DNA of 64,000 nt from Hymenobacter jejuensis (lineage in GTDB: Bacteria; Bacteroidota; Bacteroidia; Cytophagales; Hymenobacteraceae), in assembly GCF_006337165.1 (NCBI RefSeq), contig NZ_CP040896.1, forward strand, positions 124,001-188,000, given 5' to 3'. Shown in pieces: positions 34,893-43,365 of this stretch. Positions within the stretch are counted from its first letter, which is position 1, and every line of letters starts with the position of its first letter. The notes beneath the pieces were generated by a model, which was not told the DNA's origin, did not search any database, and saw only the letters and a list, made by a program, of their open reading frames with translations. Position numbers and translations under genes: made by a program.

Positions 34893-35879
34893 TTAGGCAA
34901 GCAACAAACGAAACGCTTCGCGGGCCTTGCCGGAGTCCAGCGACTCGCGGGCCGCGTCCAAAGCTTCGGCAAATGAGAAATCAGGATTGATGCATTGTAG
35001 CCCAAGGGCGGCATTGGCCGTGACAACGTCGCGCTGGGCCGGCGTGGCCCGGCCTTCCAGCACGCCCAAAAACAAATCGGCCGATTCGGCTACGGTATTG
35101 CCGCCCGCCAATTCTTCGGGGGCATAGGCTGGCAAGCCCAGCGTTTCGGCCGTAACCAAGCGCTCGCCGGCCGCCGACCCAATTTTGGCCTCGCCGGTCA
35201 GGGAGAGTTCGTCGTAGCCGTCTAAGGCATGCACTACGGCGTAGCGCGTAGCTGTTTGCTGAAACAAATACTGATAGAGCCGCAGCAGCTCCAAGCTAAA
35301 CACGCCGGCTAGTTGGGCGGCTGGCCGCGCCGGATTCACCAGCGGACCCAGAATGTTGAAGAACGTCCGCACGCCCAATTCCCGCCGGATTGGCCCGGCA
35401 TGGCGCATGGCCGGATGAAAAGCCGGCGCGTGCAGAAAGCAGATGTTGGCACGGTCGAGCTGGTGGCGCAACGTATCAGAGGAGGCTTCGAAATCGTAGC
35501 CGAAATGCGCCAGGATATTCGACGAGCCGCAAATTGACGAGACGCCGATGTTGCCGTGCTTGGCCACTTTATAGCCCGCCCCAGCTGCCACAAAGCAGGC
35601 CAGCGTCGAGATGTTGAACGTGTCCTTGCCGTCGCCACCCGTCCCGACGATGTCGAGCACTTCGTGGGTGCCCAGCTGCGGGTCGCGCGACAAATCCAGC
35701 AACGCATCGCGGAAGCCCGCCAGCTCCGATACCGTAATCGGGCGCATCCGATACACAGCCAGAAAAGCCGCCGTTTCTGCCGCATTGGCCGCCCCCTGGC
35801 CCAACTGCAACATAGCCTCGCGCGCTTCGTCGCGGGTCAGGGTTTGCTGGTCAAAAAGCGTGGTGAGGATCGTTTTCAA
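34893..35879 (-). CDS. trpD: Anthranilate phosphoribosyltransferase
   Basis: A 328-residue transferase that attaches phosphoribosyl to anthranilate. The PRPP-binding loop GTGGDGKD (residues 79-86) and KHGNIGVSS (the usual KHGN-x-GVSS) are visible, with DELS and the ending REAFRLLL. Separate from TrpG, not fused. Confidence 0.97.
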   Translation of the reverse strand: MKTILTTLFDQQTLTRDEAREAMLQLGQGAANAAETAAFLAVYRMRPITVSELAGFRDALLDLSRDPQLGTHEVLDIVGTGGDGKDTFNISTLACFVAAGAGYKVAKHGNIGVSSICGSSNILAHFGYDFEASSDTLRHQLDRANICFLHAPAFHPAMRHAGPIRRELGVRTFFNILGPLVNPARPAAQLAGVFSLELLRLYQYLFQQTATRYAVVHALDGYDELSLTGEAKIGSAAGERLVTAETLGLPAYAPEELAGGNTVAESADLFLGVLEGRATPAQRDVVTANAALGLQCINPDFSFAEALDAARESLDSGKAREAFRLLLA

Positions 35880-35942
35880 AGTATTGATCTACTGATGGTT
35901 ACTAAATCAAAAAAGAGAGCAACAGAAGGCGCGCTTCTGCAA

Positions 35943-36521
35943 TTAATCTTCTCCTTCCAGCCAGTTTTTCAGCATCTGGTGGCCGTGTTCGGTGAGGATG
36001 GATTCGGGGTGAAATTGCACACCGCGCACGTCGTATTGGCGGTGACGCAGGGCCAGCACTTGACCGTTGGCGTCGCGAGCCGTGATTTCAAGCTCCTCCG
36101 GAAATGTATCCGGCGAAACCACCCACGAATGATAGCGGCCGACCCGAAATTGCTGCGGCAAGCCCTGAAAAAGCCGGTCTTCGCTGGTAATGATATCGGC
36201 GTCGGTGGCGATGCCGTGCAGCACGGCCGGCAGGTTATACAACTGAGCCCCAAAGCTTTCGGCAATTCCCTGGTGACCAAGACACACGCCCAAAATGCGT
36301 TTGGTGGGCGCAAACCGACGGATTACTTCTGGCATCAGGCCCGCTTCGGAAGGCACTCCGGGGCCAGGCGACAGCATGATGGCATCGTACTGCTCCACTG
36401 CATCGAGGTCAATTTTGTCGTTGCGCACCACATCAACATTGTCGCCGTATCCGAGCTCGCGCAGCAACTGCACGAGGTTGTAGGTGAAGGAATCGTAGTT
36501 ATCGAGAACGAGAATTTTCAT
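35943..36521 (-). CDS. trpG: Anthranilate synthase glutaminase subunit
   Basis: A 192-residue class I glutamine amidotransferase starting at ATG 36521 (MKILVLDNYDSFTYNLVQLL). Its catalytic Cys80 is in GVCLGHQG and the His/Glu pair is in VQFHPES. It supplies ammonia to TrpE, 13 bases upstream. Confidence 0.97.
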   Translation of the reverse strand: MKILVLDNYDSFTYNLVQLLRELGYGDNVDVVRNDKIDLDAVEQYDAIMLSPGPGVPSEAGLMPEVIRRFAPTKRILGVCLGHQGIAESFGAQLYNLPAVLHGIATDADIITSEDRLFQGLPQQFRVGRYHSWVVSPDTFPEELEITARDANGQVLALRHRQYDVRGVQFHPESILTEHGHQMLKNWLEGED

Positions 36522-36534
36522 CGGTTCTAAGCAG

Positions 36535-38001
36535 TTATTGGTTCGCGCCTTGGCCGGCAGCCACATCCGCCGTCGTGATTTTTGCTCCCACCGATTCGGC
36601 TTCGTGCAAGGCTTTGCGTAGGGCGGCCAGTTTGTGGTGCACTTCGTTGAGTTCCGAATTGATATCTGACGCCGCCACTACGCCGGCGCCGGCCTGGTAA
36701 TAAAGCTGGTTGCCCGTACTCAGAAACGAGCGAATCATGATGGCGTGGTTGAAGTCGCCGTTGAAGCCCAAATAGCCCAGGCAGCCACCGTAATAGCCAC
36801 GACCCGTAGGTTCCAGTCCGTCAATGAGTTGCATGGCGCGGTGCTTTGGAGCCCCGGAGAGCGTGCCGGCCGGAAAGGTATCGGCCACCACTTGCAGCGA
36901 CGTGGCGTTGGCGGCCAGCGTGGCGGCTACATGGCTCACCAAGTGAATGACGTGCGAGTAATATTGGATTTCCTGAAACACCTTCACCTTTACTTGGTCG
37001 CCGTGGCGGGCGAGGTCATTGCGGGCGAGGTCCACGAGCATGGTGTGCTCTGCTTTTTCCTTGGGGTCGGCGGCGAGCTTTTGGGCCAATGCGGCGTCTT
37101 CTACATCGTGGCCAGTGCGGCGAAACGTGCCGGCAATCGGGAACAAGCTGGCTTCGCGGCCTTTAATTAACAGCTGCGTTTCGGGCGACGAGCCGAAGAT
37201 TTTGAAGTTGCCGTAGTCGAAGTAAAACAGGTACGGCGACGGGTTGATCGAGCGCAGCGCCCGGTACACGTTGAATTCGTCGCCCACAAACCCTTGCGCA
37301 AAGCGGCGCGACAACACGATCTGAAACACGTCGCCGCGGCGGCAATGCTGCTGGCCAGCGGCCAATACTTTCAGAAACTCCTCGTCGGTTTGGTTGGTAG
37401 TCTCCTCCCCTTCGGTGGCAAACCCAAACTCCGGTAGGCTAGGGTTGCGGATCAGGTTGACCAATCGCTTCAGGCCGTCATGGTCGACAGGCTCGTTTTC
37501 CAGCGTGTGCTCAAACACAAACAGCTCGTTGCGGAAGTGGTTGATAGCGATGACGTAACGGTACGTGCCGTAGATAATATCCGGAATCTGACCGGCCGCT
37601 TCTTTCTCTTGGTTCAGCGTCAGATCCTCGAAATACTGCACCGCTTCGTAGCCAATGTAGCCAAACAAGCCGCCGGTGATGAAGTCATACTCCTGCTTTT
37701 CGGTGCGGAAGCTGCCTGCAAACTCGCGCAACCGCTCCAGCGCCAAACGTGGCTCGGCCAGCGTTTCGGTTTCAAACGTATCGTCGGGTAGTTTCAAGCG
37801 CAACTCGCCCCGGCTCACTTCAAAACTCGCCAGCGGGTCGAAGGCCAGGTAAGAAAAAGCATTCTGTTGGCCGTGATAATCAGAGCTTTCCAACAACAGG
37901 CAGTTGGAATACCGATCGCGCAAACGCAGGTACAGACCCACGGGCGTAACCGTGTCGGCAAGCAAGCGAACGTGGCGGGTTTTGAGCGAAAATTCTTTCA
38001 T
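36535..38001 (-). CDS. trpE: Anthranilate synthase component I
   Basis: A 488-residue chorismate-using enzyme and the committed step of tryptophan synthesis. The Trp feedback-binding motif LLESS (about 36-40) is intact, and the catalytic region has FPAGTLSGAPK and GYYGGCLGYLG with the final AGAGVVAASD. It is the first structural gene and is preceded by a leader peptide, attenuator terminator and promoter. Confidence 0.97.
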   Translation of the reverse strand: MKEFSLKTRHVRLLADTVTPVGLYLRLRDRYSNCLLLESSDYHGQQNAFSYLAFDPLASFEVSRGELRLKLPDDTFETETLAEPRLALERLREFAGSFRTEKQEYDFITGGLFGYIGYEAVQYFEDLTLNQEKEAAGQIPDIIYGTYRYVIAINHFRNELFVFEHTLENEPVDHDGLKRLVNLIRNPSLPEFGFATEGEETTNQTDEEFLKVLAAGQQHCRRGDVFQIVLSRRFAQGFVGDEFNVYRALRSINPSPYLFYFDYGNFKIFGSSPETQLLIKGREASLFPIAGTFRRTGHDVEDAALAQKLAADPKEKAEHTMLVDLARNDLARHGDQVKVKVFQEIQYYSHVIHLVSHVAATLAANATSLQVVADTFPAGTLSGAPKHRAMQLIDGLEPTGRGYYGGCLGYLGFNGDFNHAIMIRSFLSTGNQLYYQAGAGVVAASDINSELNEVHHKLAALRKALHEAESVGAKITTADVAAGQGANQ

Positions 38002-38064
38002 CGTTTCTCACGGCTACCACCGTGCAGGACTGAAGATGGAGTGTAGTTTGAACGCAATGGGCAA

Positions 38065-38094
38065 TAAAAAAAGCCCGGCGGTTGGCCGGGCTTT
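38065..38094 (-). terminator. Attenuator terminator in the trp leader
   Basis: On the minus strand a 10-bp stem (38085-38094 with 38070-38079; aaagcccggc / gccgggcttt) with a 5-base loop is followed by eight T. It lies 35 bases after the trpL stop and 60 bases before trpE, the classical attenuator position. Confidence 0.9.
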
Positions 38095-38128
38095 CCTTGA
38101 TGTTCGATGCGAAGGTTATGTACTGACC

Positions 38129-38206
38129 TTACCGCACGCACAGGCTTTCCCGTCCGGAGTTTCGGAGAGGCCACCACCAGGCTTGCAGAGTCAGTTGAGA
38201 GATCAT
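38129..38206 (-). CDS. trpL: trp operon leader peptide with three consecutive Trp codons
   Basis: A 25-codon frame, ATG at 38206-38204 and TAA at 38131-38129. The peptide begins MISQLTLQAWWWPLRNSG; codons 10-12 (38179-38171) are TGG TGG TGG. A promoter lies about 30 bases upstream and an intrinsic terminator 35 bases downstream. Low charged tRNA-Trp would stall a ribosome at these codons, the hallmark of attenuation of the trp operon. A hairpin (about 38105-38132) lies right after the stop codon. Confidence 0.88.
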   Translation of the reverse strand: MISQLTLQAWWWPLRNSGRESLCVR

Positions 38207-38237
38207 AATGGGGATAAAGCATGGGGCTTTATTGTCG

Positions 38238-38268
38238 CAAATATAACGCCGGGTGCGGGACGCGCAAA
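38238..38268 (-). promoter_or_regulatory. trp operon promoter, Bacteroidota type
   Basis: TTTG (38268-38265), a 19-base spacer and TATATTTG (38245-38238) on the minus strand match the Bacteroidota promoter consensus TTTG-N19-TANNTTTG. The predicted start of transcription is near 38231, 25 bases before the trpL ATG. Confidence 0.85.
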
Positions 38269-38412
38269 TAAGTAAGCGCATTTCCGATTCAAATTTTTCC
38301 GTTTTCGATCCATTTCACGCTTAGCAGCTCAATACAAACCGATGCATTACCAGTCTGTTGCGGCCTCGATCATTCGTTGTTAAGAATAATACTATACCCA
38401 TACAAGTAGCTA

Positions 38413-38426
38413 ATTATCAATAATTT
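38413..38426. repeat. TTGATAATTA-like motif at the 3' end of the esterase gene
   Basis: On the minus strand aaattattgataatt contains the stop codon TGA of the gene at 38417, as in the palindrome at 8767-8825. Confidence 0.4.
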
Positions 38427-39844
38427 ATATATTCTTGATTCCCGGTAAGCTTGCCGGCTCGTATGCGTAGTGCATACGTTCCTTGGGCAAGCTTGCTGAG
38501 GTCAATGCTTTCGTTGGAGTGCACCCGTTTTTTCAGCACCGTGCGCCCCTGCGCATCTTTAAGCTCTAGGCGGGCTGTGCGCACGGATTCGGGCAACTGC
38601 ATAACTAACTGATCGTTATTACTGCCTGCGTAGGCGCTGAACGCCAAAACCGACGGGTGGCCGGCAGCGGTCGGCGCGTACAACCATTGATAAGCAGCGG
38701 GAAATTCGCGCTTCCAAAACCATTCGGCGTGCTGGCCGTCGGGGGTAGCCCGGTAGGTCATGTTGGCGGCCGGGAAACCCCGCTTCTGCAACGAATCGCG
38801 CAGGGCAGCCATCAGCGGCACCATTGTTTCGCTTTCGGGCGTGGCGGCCACAAAATAAAAAGAGGTCGTCTGTGCAGGCTTCGTGCTGGCAACAAATTGA
38901 AACAGAGAATCTTTCGCAAACCAAAAGGCTGGAGAGAAGATACCCACTTTGCTATAAACTGCGGGGTATTTCAGGGCGGCATACAGAGATATTAGCCCGC
39001 CCATGGACGAACCGGCAATGCCCGTAAACTCCCGCCCCGACAGCGTACGGTAGTGCGCATCGATGTACGGTTTCAGGGTATGGGCCATAAAATCGACGTA
39101 TCGATCGCCCTCGCCGCCCCCGTACTGCGGGTTACGCCACGGCGAGAGCTCATCGAGGCGGGAGCTCCCACCGTTATCCACGGCCACCACGATAGTGCCT
39201 TGGTCCTGACCGGTTTGCTGCAACTGCCGCAGCGTTTCGTCAATCCCCCATTCGCCGCTAAACGAGGTAAAATCGTCGAATACGTTCTGCCCGTCGTGCA
39301 CATACAGCACCGGATAACGGCGCGTTCCGGCCGCGTAATCGTTGGGCAGATAGATCCAGATGCGGCGCGTGCGGTTGAGTTGCGGCATGCGGAAGCTGTC
39401 GGCTACCACCGCAACATTGGCGGTGGCCGTGTGTTGCTTGGGTGGTTTGCGGCCTGCCATGTCGGCCCAATTCGCGATCTGCTGAGGTATAATGGCGTTG
39501 CTGCCGTAGCTAAAGCGCCGATTGGCGACGTCTTTGCCGTCAGCCTCCACTTCCACCGACTCCCACGAGCCGCGCGTAAACTTGTATTCGGCAGTGCCAG
39601 AGCCAGCGGGCAGAGTGATCTGATAACTCCCGTCGGCATTTTTGGTGAGCGCCGAAGCCGCTGGGTTCCAATTATTAAAGGAGCCAGCCACATAAATCTT
39701 TGCCGTAGCGGGCGTATTGGCCGGCACCGCCGTGACCTTTAGGGTAGTCTGACCTAGGGCCACCACAGCCACGCCTTGCAGAAGCACCACCAATCCAACA
39801 AGGCCACACGAATTCAGGATTTTACACAAAGCTTTGATAATCAT
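38417..39844 (-). CDS. Secreted esterase with N-terminal CBM and C-terminal sorting tail
   Basis: A 475-residue secreted hydrolase. Signal peptide (about 1-31, cleaved near ALGQ), then a glycogen-binding CBM48/20-like domain (about 35-115, with KIYVAGSFNNWNP and AEYKFTRGSWESVE), then an alpha/beta-hydrolase domain of the enterochelin-esterase type (about 145-390) with RRIWIYLPNDY, YVHDGQNVFD and the nucleophile Ser in GSSMGG; Asp/His residues lie further on (TPDGQHAEWFW). The C-terminal 80 residues (ARLELKDAQGRTVLKK, GTYALRIRAG) look like a type IX sorting domain. The CBM and the neighbouring sus genes suggest action on acylated polysaccharide. It is divergent from susC. Confidence 0.85.
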   Translation of the reverse strand: MIIKALCKILNSCGLVGLVVLLQGVAVVALGQTTLKVTAVPANTPATAKIYVAGSFNNWNPAASALTKNADGSYQITLPAGSGTAEYKFTRGSWESVEVEADGKDVANRRFSYGSNAIIPQQIANWADMAGRKPPKQHTATANVAVVADSFRMPQLNRTRRIWIYLPNDYAAGTRRYPVLYVHDGQNVFDDFTSFSGEWGIDETLRQLQQTGQDQGTIVVAVDNGGSSRLDELSPWRNPQYGGGEGDRYVDFMAHTLKPYIDAHYRTLSGREFTGIAGSSMGGLISLYAALKYPAVYSKVGIFSPAFWFAKDSLFQFVASTKPAQTTSFYFVAATPESETMVPLMAALRDSLQKRGFPAANMTYRATPDGQHAEWFWKREFPAAYQWLYAPTAAGHPSVLAFSAYAGSNNDQLVMQLPESVRTARLELKDAQGRTVLKKRVHSNESIDLSKLAQGTYALRIRAGKLTGNQEYINY

Positions 39845-40304
39845 TGGCTTGGCATTTACTCAATCTATATAGTCCAGACTGAGTTGTTGGTTTTGTACTC
39901 TAAAATTGATTTCTGAACCCATCCCAGCCGGCAATAACCGGCGCTTTCTCTAAAAATAAAATAAGCCTAGTAATGCTTATTTTAATACAACCAAGTGGTG
40001 CCACACCCTTACCTTTGCCCCAAGTTGCTTCATTCAGCCTAGTGATTTTTGGCGCCGAAAGCCGGTTTCTAGAAAAAACTTCTTACCTCAATTTCTTGGT
40101 AAAGTACCTGCCTAGTGCCCGCTACTTTTGTGGTCCGAAAACTTTAACTTGCGAAGTTTATTTACGAGTAGGTGACGCTGAGTTGTCGCGGAAGTAGTGA
40201 GGTTATGCCCGCCGGCCTTAATCCTTGCCTGCTGCTTTAGCTCTTTTTCACTTTTTGCCCGGCCTAGCCGGTTCATCCCCTAACCCCCACCAAATTTTTT
40301 TTCA
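39845..40304. other. Divergent regulatory region between the esterase gene and susC
   Basis: This 460-base gap holds a perfect 10-bp inverted repeat (39957-39966 with 39975-39984; taaaataagc / gcttatttta, 8-base spacer), a small gccgg/ccggc hairpin near 39930, and two plus-strand octamers of the form TANNTTTG (40010-40017 and 40123-40130) that could be -7 elements for susC, neither with a clear -33 element. A 74-codon frame at 39973-40197 shows no sign of being a gene. The inverted repeat is a candidate operator. Confidence 0.45.
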
Positions 40305-43300
40305 ATGAAACACCCCTACTTAGCGAAACTATTGTTTCTGCTACTGTTCCTATGCACTGGCGTCGCTAGTGCTTTCGCCCAAACCGGCACGGTCAGTGGC
40401 CGGGTCGTGGACGAGAAGAACCAGGGTTTGCCCGGCGTAACTGTGCTAGTTGAAGGCACGACCATCGGCAACTCCACAAATTCTGATGGCACCTTCTCAA
40501 TCCAAAATGTTCCGGCCGGACCGCAAACGTTAGCGGTATCGTTTGTGGGTTACACTACCAAACGCCAGCCGGTAACGGTAGTAGCCGGTCAAAATGCCAC
40601 TGTTGCCATCGCGTTGGCCGAAAACACGACTCTGCTGAATGAAGCAGTAGTAGTAGGCTACGGCACGCAGCGGCGCCAGGACGTAACTGGCTCGCTTACA
40701 ACAGTTTCCTCCAAGGACTTTGTACAGGGCCAGGTAACCAACCCCGAGCAGTTGATTCAGGGCAAAGCGGCGGGCGTGCAGATTACGACCGGCGGCGGTG
40801 CCCCAGGCGCAGCTTCTACCATCCGTATCCGGGGTGGCTCTTCGCTGAACGCCAGCAACGACCCGCTCATCGTAATCGACGGTGTGCCAGTTGATAACAC
40901 CAGCGTGTCAGGTGCTGCCAACGCGCTGAGCCTTATCAACCCCAACGACATCGACACTTACACGGTGTTGAAAGACGCTTCGGCTACGGCTATCTATGGT
41001 TCGCGGGCTTCGAACGGCGTTATCCTGATCACTACCAAGAAAGGTGTCTCGGGCGAAAAGCTGACGGTTAACGTAAACTCACAAACGTCACTATCACGTC
41101 GTTACAACTCGGTGCCGGTACTATCGGCCGACCAGTTCCGCTCGACGGTAGAGCAGGTAGCACCTAATCAGGTGAAACTGCTGGGCTCTAGCAAAACCAA
41201 CTGGCAGGACGAAATTTTCCGTTCGGCCATGACCTATGACAACACCATCAGCCTGACTGGCGCGGTTGGCAAACTGCCCTTCCGCGCTTCGTATGGCAAC
41301 CTGGAGCAGCAAGGCATCCTGATCACCAACCGCCTCATTCGTAACACTGGTTCGCTGAGCCTGAACCCGGTGTTGCTCGACAACCACCTGCGCGTGAACA
41401 TGAACGTGAAAGGCTCGTGGATCGACAACAACTTTGCTGATAACGGAGCCGTTGGCTCAGCTATCGCTTTCGACCCAACGCAGCCCGTGCGTAGCGGCAA
41501 CGAAGGTTTGGGTGGCTACTTTGAGTATCTGCAGAACGCTGGTGGCGCGCCCCAACAAAACGTACCCCGCAACCCGCTAGCGCAGCTCAACCTGACCCGC
41601 GACCGCAGCTCGGTAAAGCGTAGCATCGGCAACATCCAGTTGGATTACAGCCTGCACTTCCTGCCTGATTTGCACGCCAACCTCAACTTGGGTTATGACA
41701 TTACCCGCGGCAACGGCAGCAAGTTTGTCGATCCCAATGCAGCCAGCACGTACTTCAACGTGCCGCTTGACCCCAAAAACACTACCTCGCGTGGTGGCTC
41801 GTTCAACCAGTATTCGCAGGACCGCAACAACAAATTGCTGGAAACTTACCTGAACTACACCAAGCAGTTCGGCGGCAACAACCGCGTGGAACTGTTGGCT
41901 GGTTATTCGTATCAGGACTTCGTTACCAAAGCCCCTGCTTATGCCACTTACTTGGCCGATGGCGCAGTATTTAAGGCCGCAGCGACCAACCCTTTCCGCA
42001 CGCAGTACACGATCCTGTCGTTCTACGGCCGGGCCAACGTAACAATCAACGACCGCTACGTATTCACGGGCACGTTGCGTAACGACGCTTCTTCGCGCTT
42101 CCCTTCCAGCAACCGCAATGCGCTATTCCCAGCTGCTTCGCTTGCCTGGCGCATCAAAGAAGAGTCTTTCCTGAAAGACAATACTACTTTCTCTGACCTG
42201 AAGCTGCGCGTAGGCTACGGCATCACGGGCCAGCAAGACGTAGTGGCCGCTGCCGGCAGCGATTACCCCTACATCCAGCGCTACACGCTGAACACGCCGG
42301 TTTCGCAGTACGGTTTCTACGACCCCAAAACCGGTACGTTCACCTATTACACTCCTTACTCGCCTCAGGGCTTCAACAGCAACCTGAAGTGGGAGCAAAC
42401 GACTACTTACAACGCTGGCTTGGATTATGGCTTCTTGGACGGTCGCTTGAATGGCTCGGTTGACGTATACTATCGCAAGACCAAAGACCTGTTGGCAGTT
42501 ATTCCAATTCCGTTGGAAACCAACTTCACCAACCAGCTGGTTTCTAACGTGGGCTCGCTCGAAAACAAAGGTGTCGAGTTTAACCTCAACGCTATCCCGG
42601 TTCAGGGCGAGCATTGGAACTGGAGCATCAACGCCAACGCCACGTACAACGTGAACAAGATCCTTTCGCTCGGACCGCAGGTACCCGGCTTCAAAGGCAT
42701 CGAAACCAACAGCGGCGGCTCGGTATCGGGTGGTACCGGCACGACCATTGGCATTTACAGCGTAGGCGCTCCTTCGTCGTCGTTCTATGTCTACAAGCAA
42801 GTGTACGACACCAACGGCAAGCCTTTGCAGGATGTGTATGCTGACCTGAATGGCGACGGCGTAATCAACACCAACGACCGCTACCTCTACAAGCAGTCTG
42901 CTCCGAAGGTGATCCTGGGCTTCAGCTCCAACGCCAGCTACGACCGCTTGAGCCTCGCTTTCACGCTGCGCAGCAACCTCGACAACTACGTTTACAACAA
43001 CGTAAACTCGCAAAACGGTAATTATCAGGGCATTCTGGGTTCCAGCAACTTCCTGTCCAACGTGACGCGTGACGCCAATCACACTCAGTTTACCAACACA
43101 ACCCAGGCGCGTTACTCTTCTGACTACTACATCCAGAACGGTTCTTTCCTGCGTATGGAAAACGTAACGCTGGGATACAATGTGGGCAAGGTCTTTAACG
43201 ACAAAGGCACCCTGCGCTTGACTGCTGCCGTTCAGAACGCATTTCTGATCACGAAATACACTGGCTTGGATCCGGAGATCTTCAACGGGATCGACAACAA

Positions 43301-43352
43301 CATCTATCCACGGCCGCGCACCTTCACTTTCGGCTTGAACCTGAGCCTCTAG
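40305..43352 (+). CDS. susC: SusC/RagA-type TonB-dependent outer-membrane transporter
   Basis: A 1015-residue outer-membrane channel that takes up oligosaccharides with its lid SusD. Signal peptide (about 1-25), a carboxypeptidase-regulatory-like domain (about 28-113, VSGRVVDEKNQGLPGVTVLV), the TonB box and plug (NEAVVVGYGTQRRQDVTGSL; VYLS-type plug motifs such as VLKDASATAIYGSRASNGVI) and a 22-strand barrel ending NLSL with aromatic-rich strands. The gene begins the operon susC-susD-susE. Nearby amylase, kinase and CBM-esterase suggest alpha-glucan uptake. Confidence 0.96.
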   Translation: MKHPYLAKLLFLLLFLCTGVASAFAQTGTVSGRVVDEKNQGLPGVTVLVEGTTIGNSTNSDGTFSIQNVPAGPQTLAVSFVGYTTKRQPVTVVAGQNATVAIALAENTTLLNEAVVVGYGTQRRQDVTGSLTTVSSKDFVQGQVTNPEQLIQGKAAGVQITTGGGAPGAASTIRIRGGSSLNASNDPLIVIDGVPVDNTSVSGAANALSLINPNDIDTYTVLKDASATAIYGSRASNGVILITTKKGVSGEKLTVNVNSQTSLSRRYNSVPVLSADQFRSTVEQVAPNQVKLLGSSKTNWQDEIFRSAMTYDNTISLTGAVGKLPFRASYGNLEQQGILITNRLIRNTGSLSLNPVLLDNHLRVNMNVKGSWIDNNFADNGAVGSAIAFDPTQPVRSGNEGLGGYFEYLQNAGGAPQQNVPRNPLAQLNLTRDRSSVKRSIGNIQLDYSLHFLPDLHANLNLGYDITRGNGSKFVDPNAASTYFNVPLDPKNTTSRGGSFNQYSQDRNNKLLETYLNYTKQFGGNNRVELLAGYSYQDFVTKAPAYATYLADGAVFKAAATNPFRTQYTILSFYGRANVTINDRYVFTGTLRNDASSRFPSSNRNALFPAASLAWRIKEESFLKDNTTFSDLKLRVGYGITGQQDVVAAAGSDYPYIQRYTLNTPVSQYGFYDPKTGTFTYYTPYSPQGFNSNLKWEQTTTYNAGLDYGFLDGRLNGSVDVYYRKTKDLLAVIPIPLETNFTNQLVSNVGSLENKGVEFNLNAIPVQGEHWNWSINANATYNVNKILSLGPQVPGFKGIETNSGGSVSGGTGTTIGIYSVGAPSSSFYVYKQVYDTNGKPLQDVYADLNGDGVINTNDRYLYKQSAPKVILGFSSNASYDRLSLAFTLRSNLDNYVYNNVNSQNGNYQGILGSSNFLSNVTRDANHTQFTNTTQARYSSDYYIQNGSFLRMENVTLGYNVGKVFNDKGTLRLTAAVQNAFLITKYTGLDPEIFNGIDNNIYPRPRTFTFGLNLSL

Positions 43353-43365
43353 CATCACTATTTAT

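Noticed and set aside
35556..36530. 324-codon plus-strand frame across trpD and trpG
   Set aside because: It spans two genes on the opposite strand and their intergenic gap, with no domain; chance opening.
37998..38222. 74-codon minus-strand frame in the trp leader
   Set aside because: A different frame over the same stretch contains the short peptide with three Trp codons, promoter-proximal and followed by a terminator; the longer frame reads through the terminator into trpE.
39973..40197. 74-codon frame in the divergent region before susC
   Set aside because: No homology-like features, no signal peptide or conserved motif, and it covers candidate promoter elements.
42123..43358. 411-codon minus-strand frame opposite susC
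   Set aside because: Antisense shadow of susC; Val/Arg-rich with no motif.
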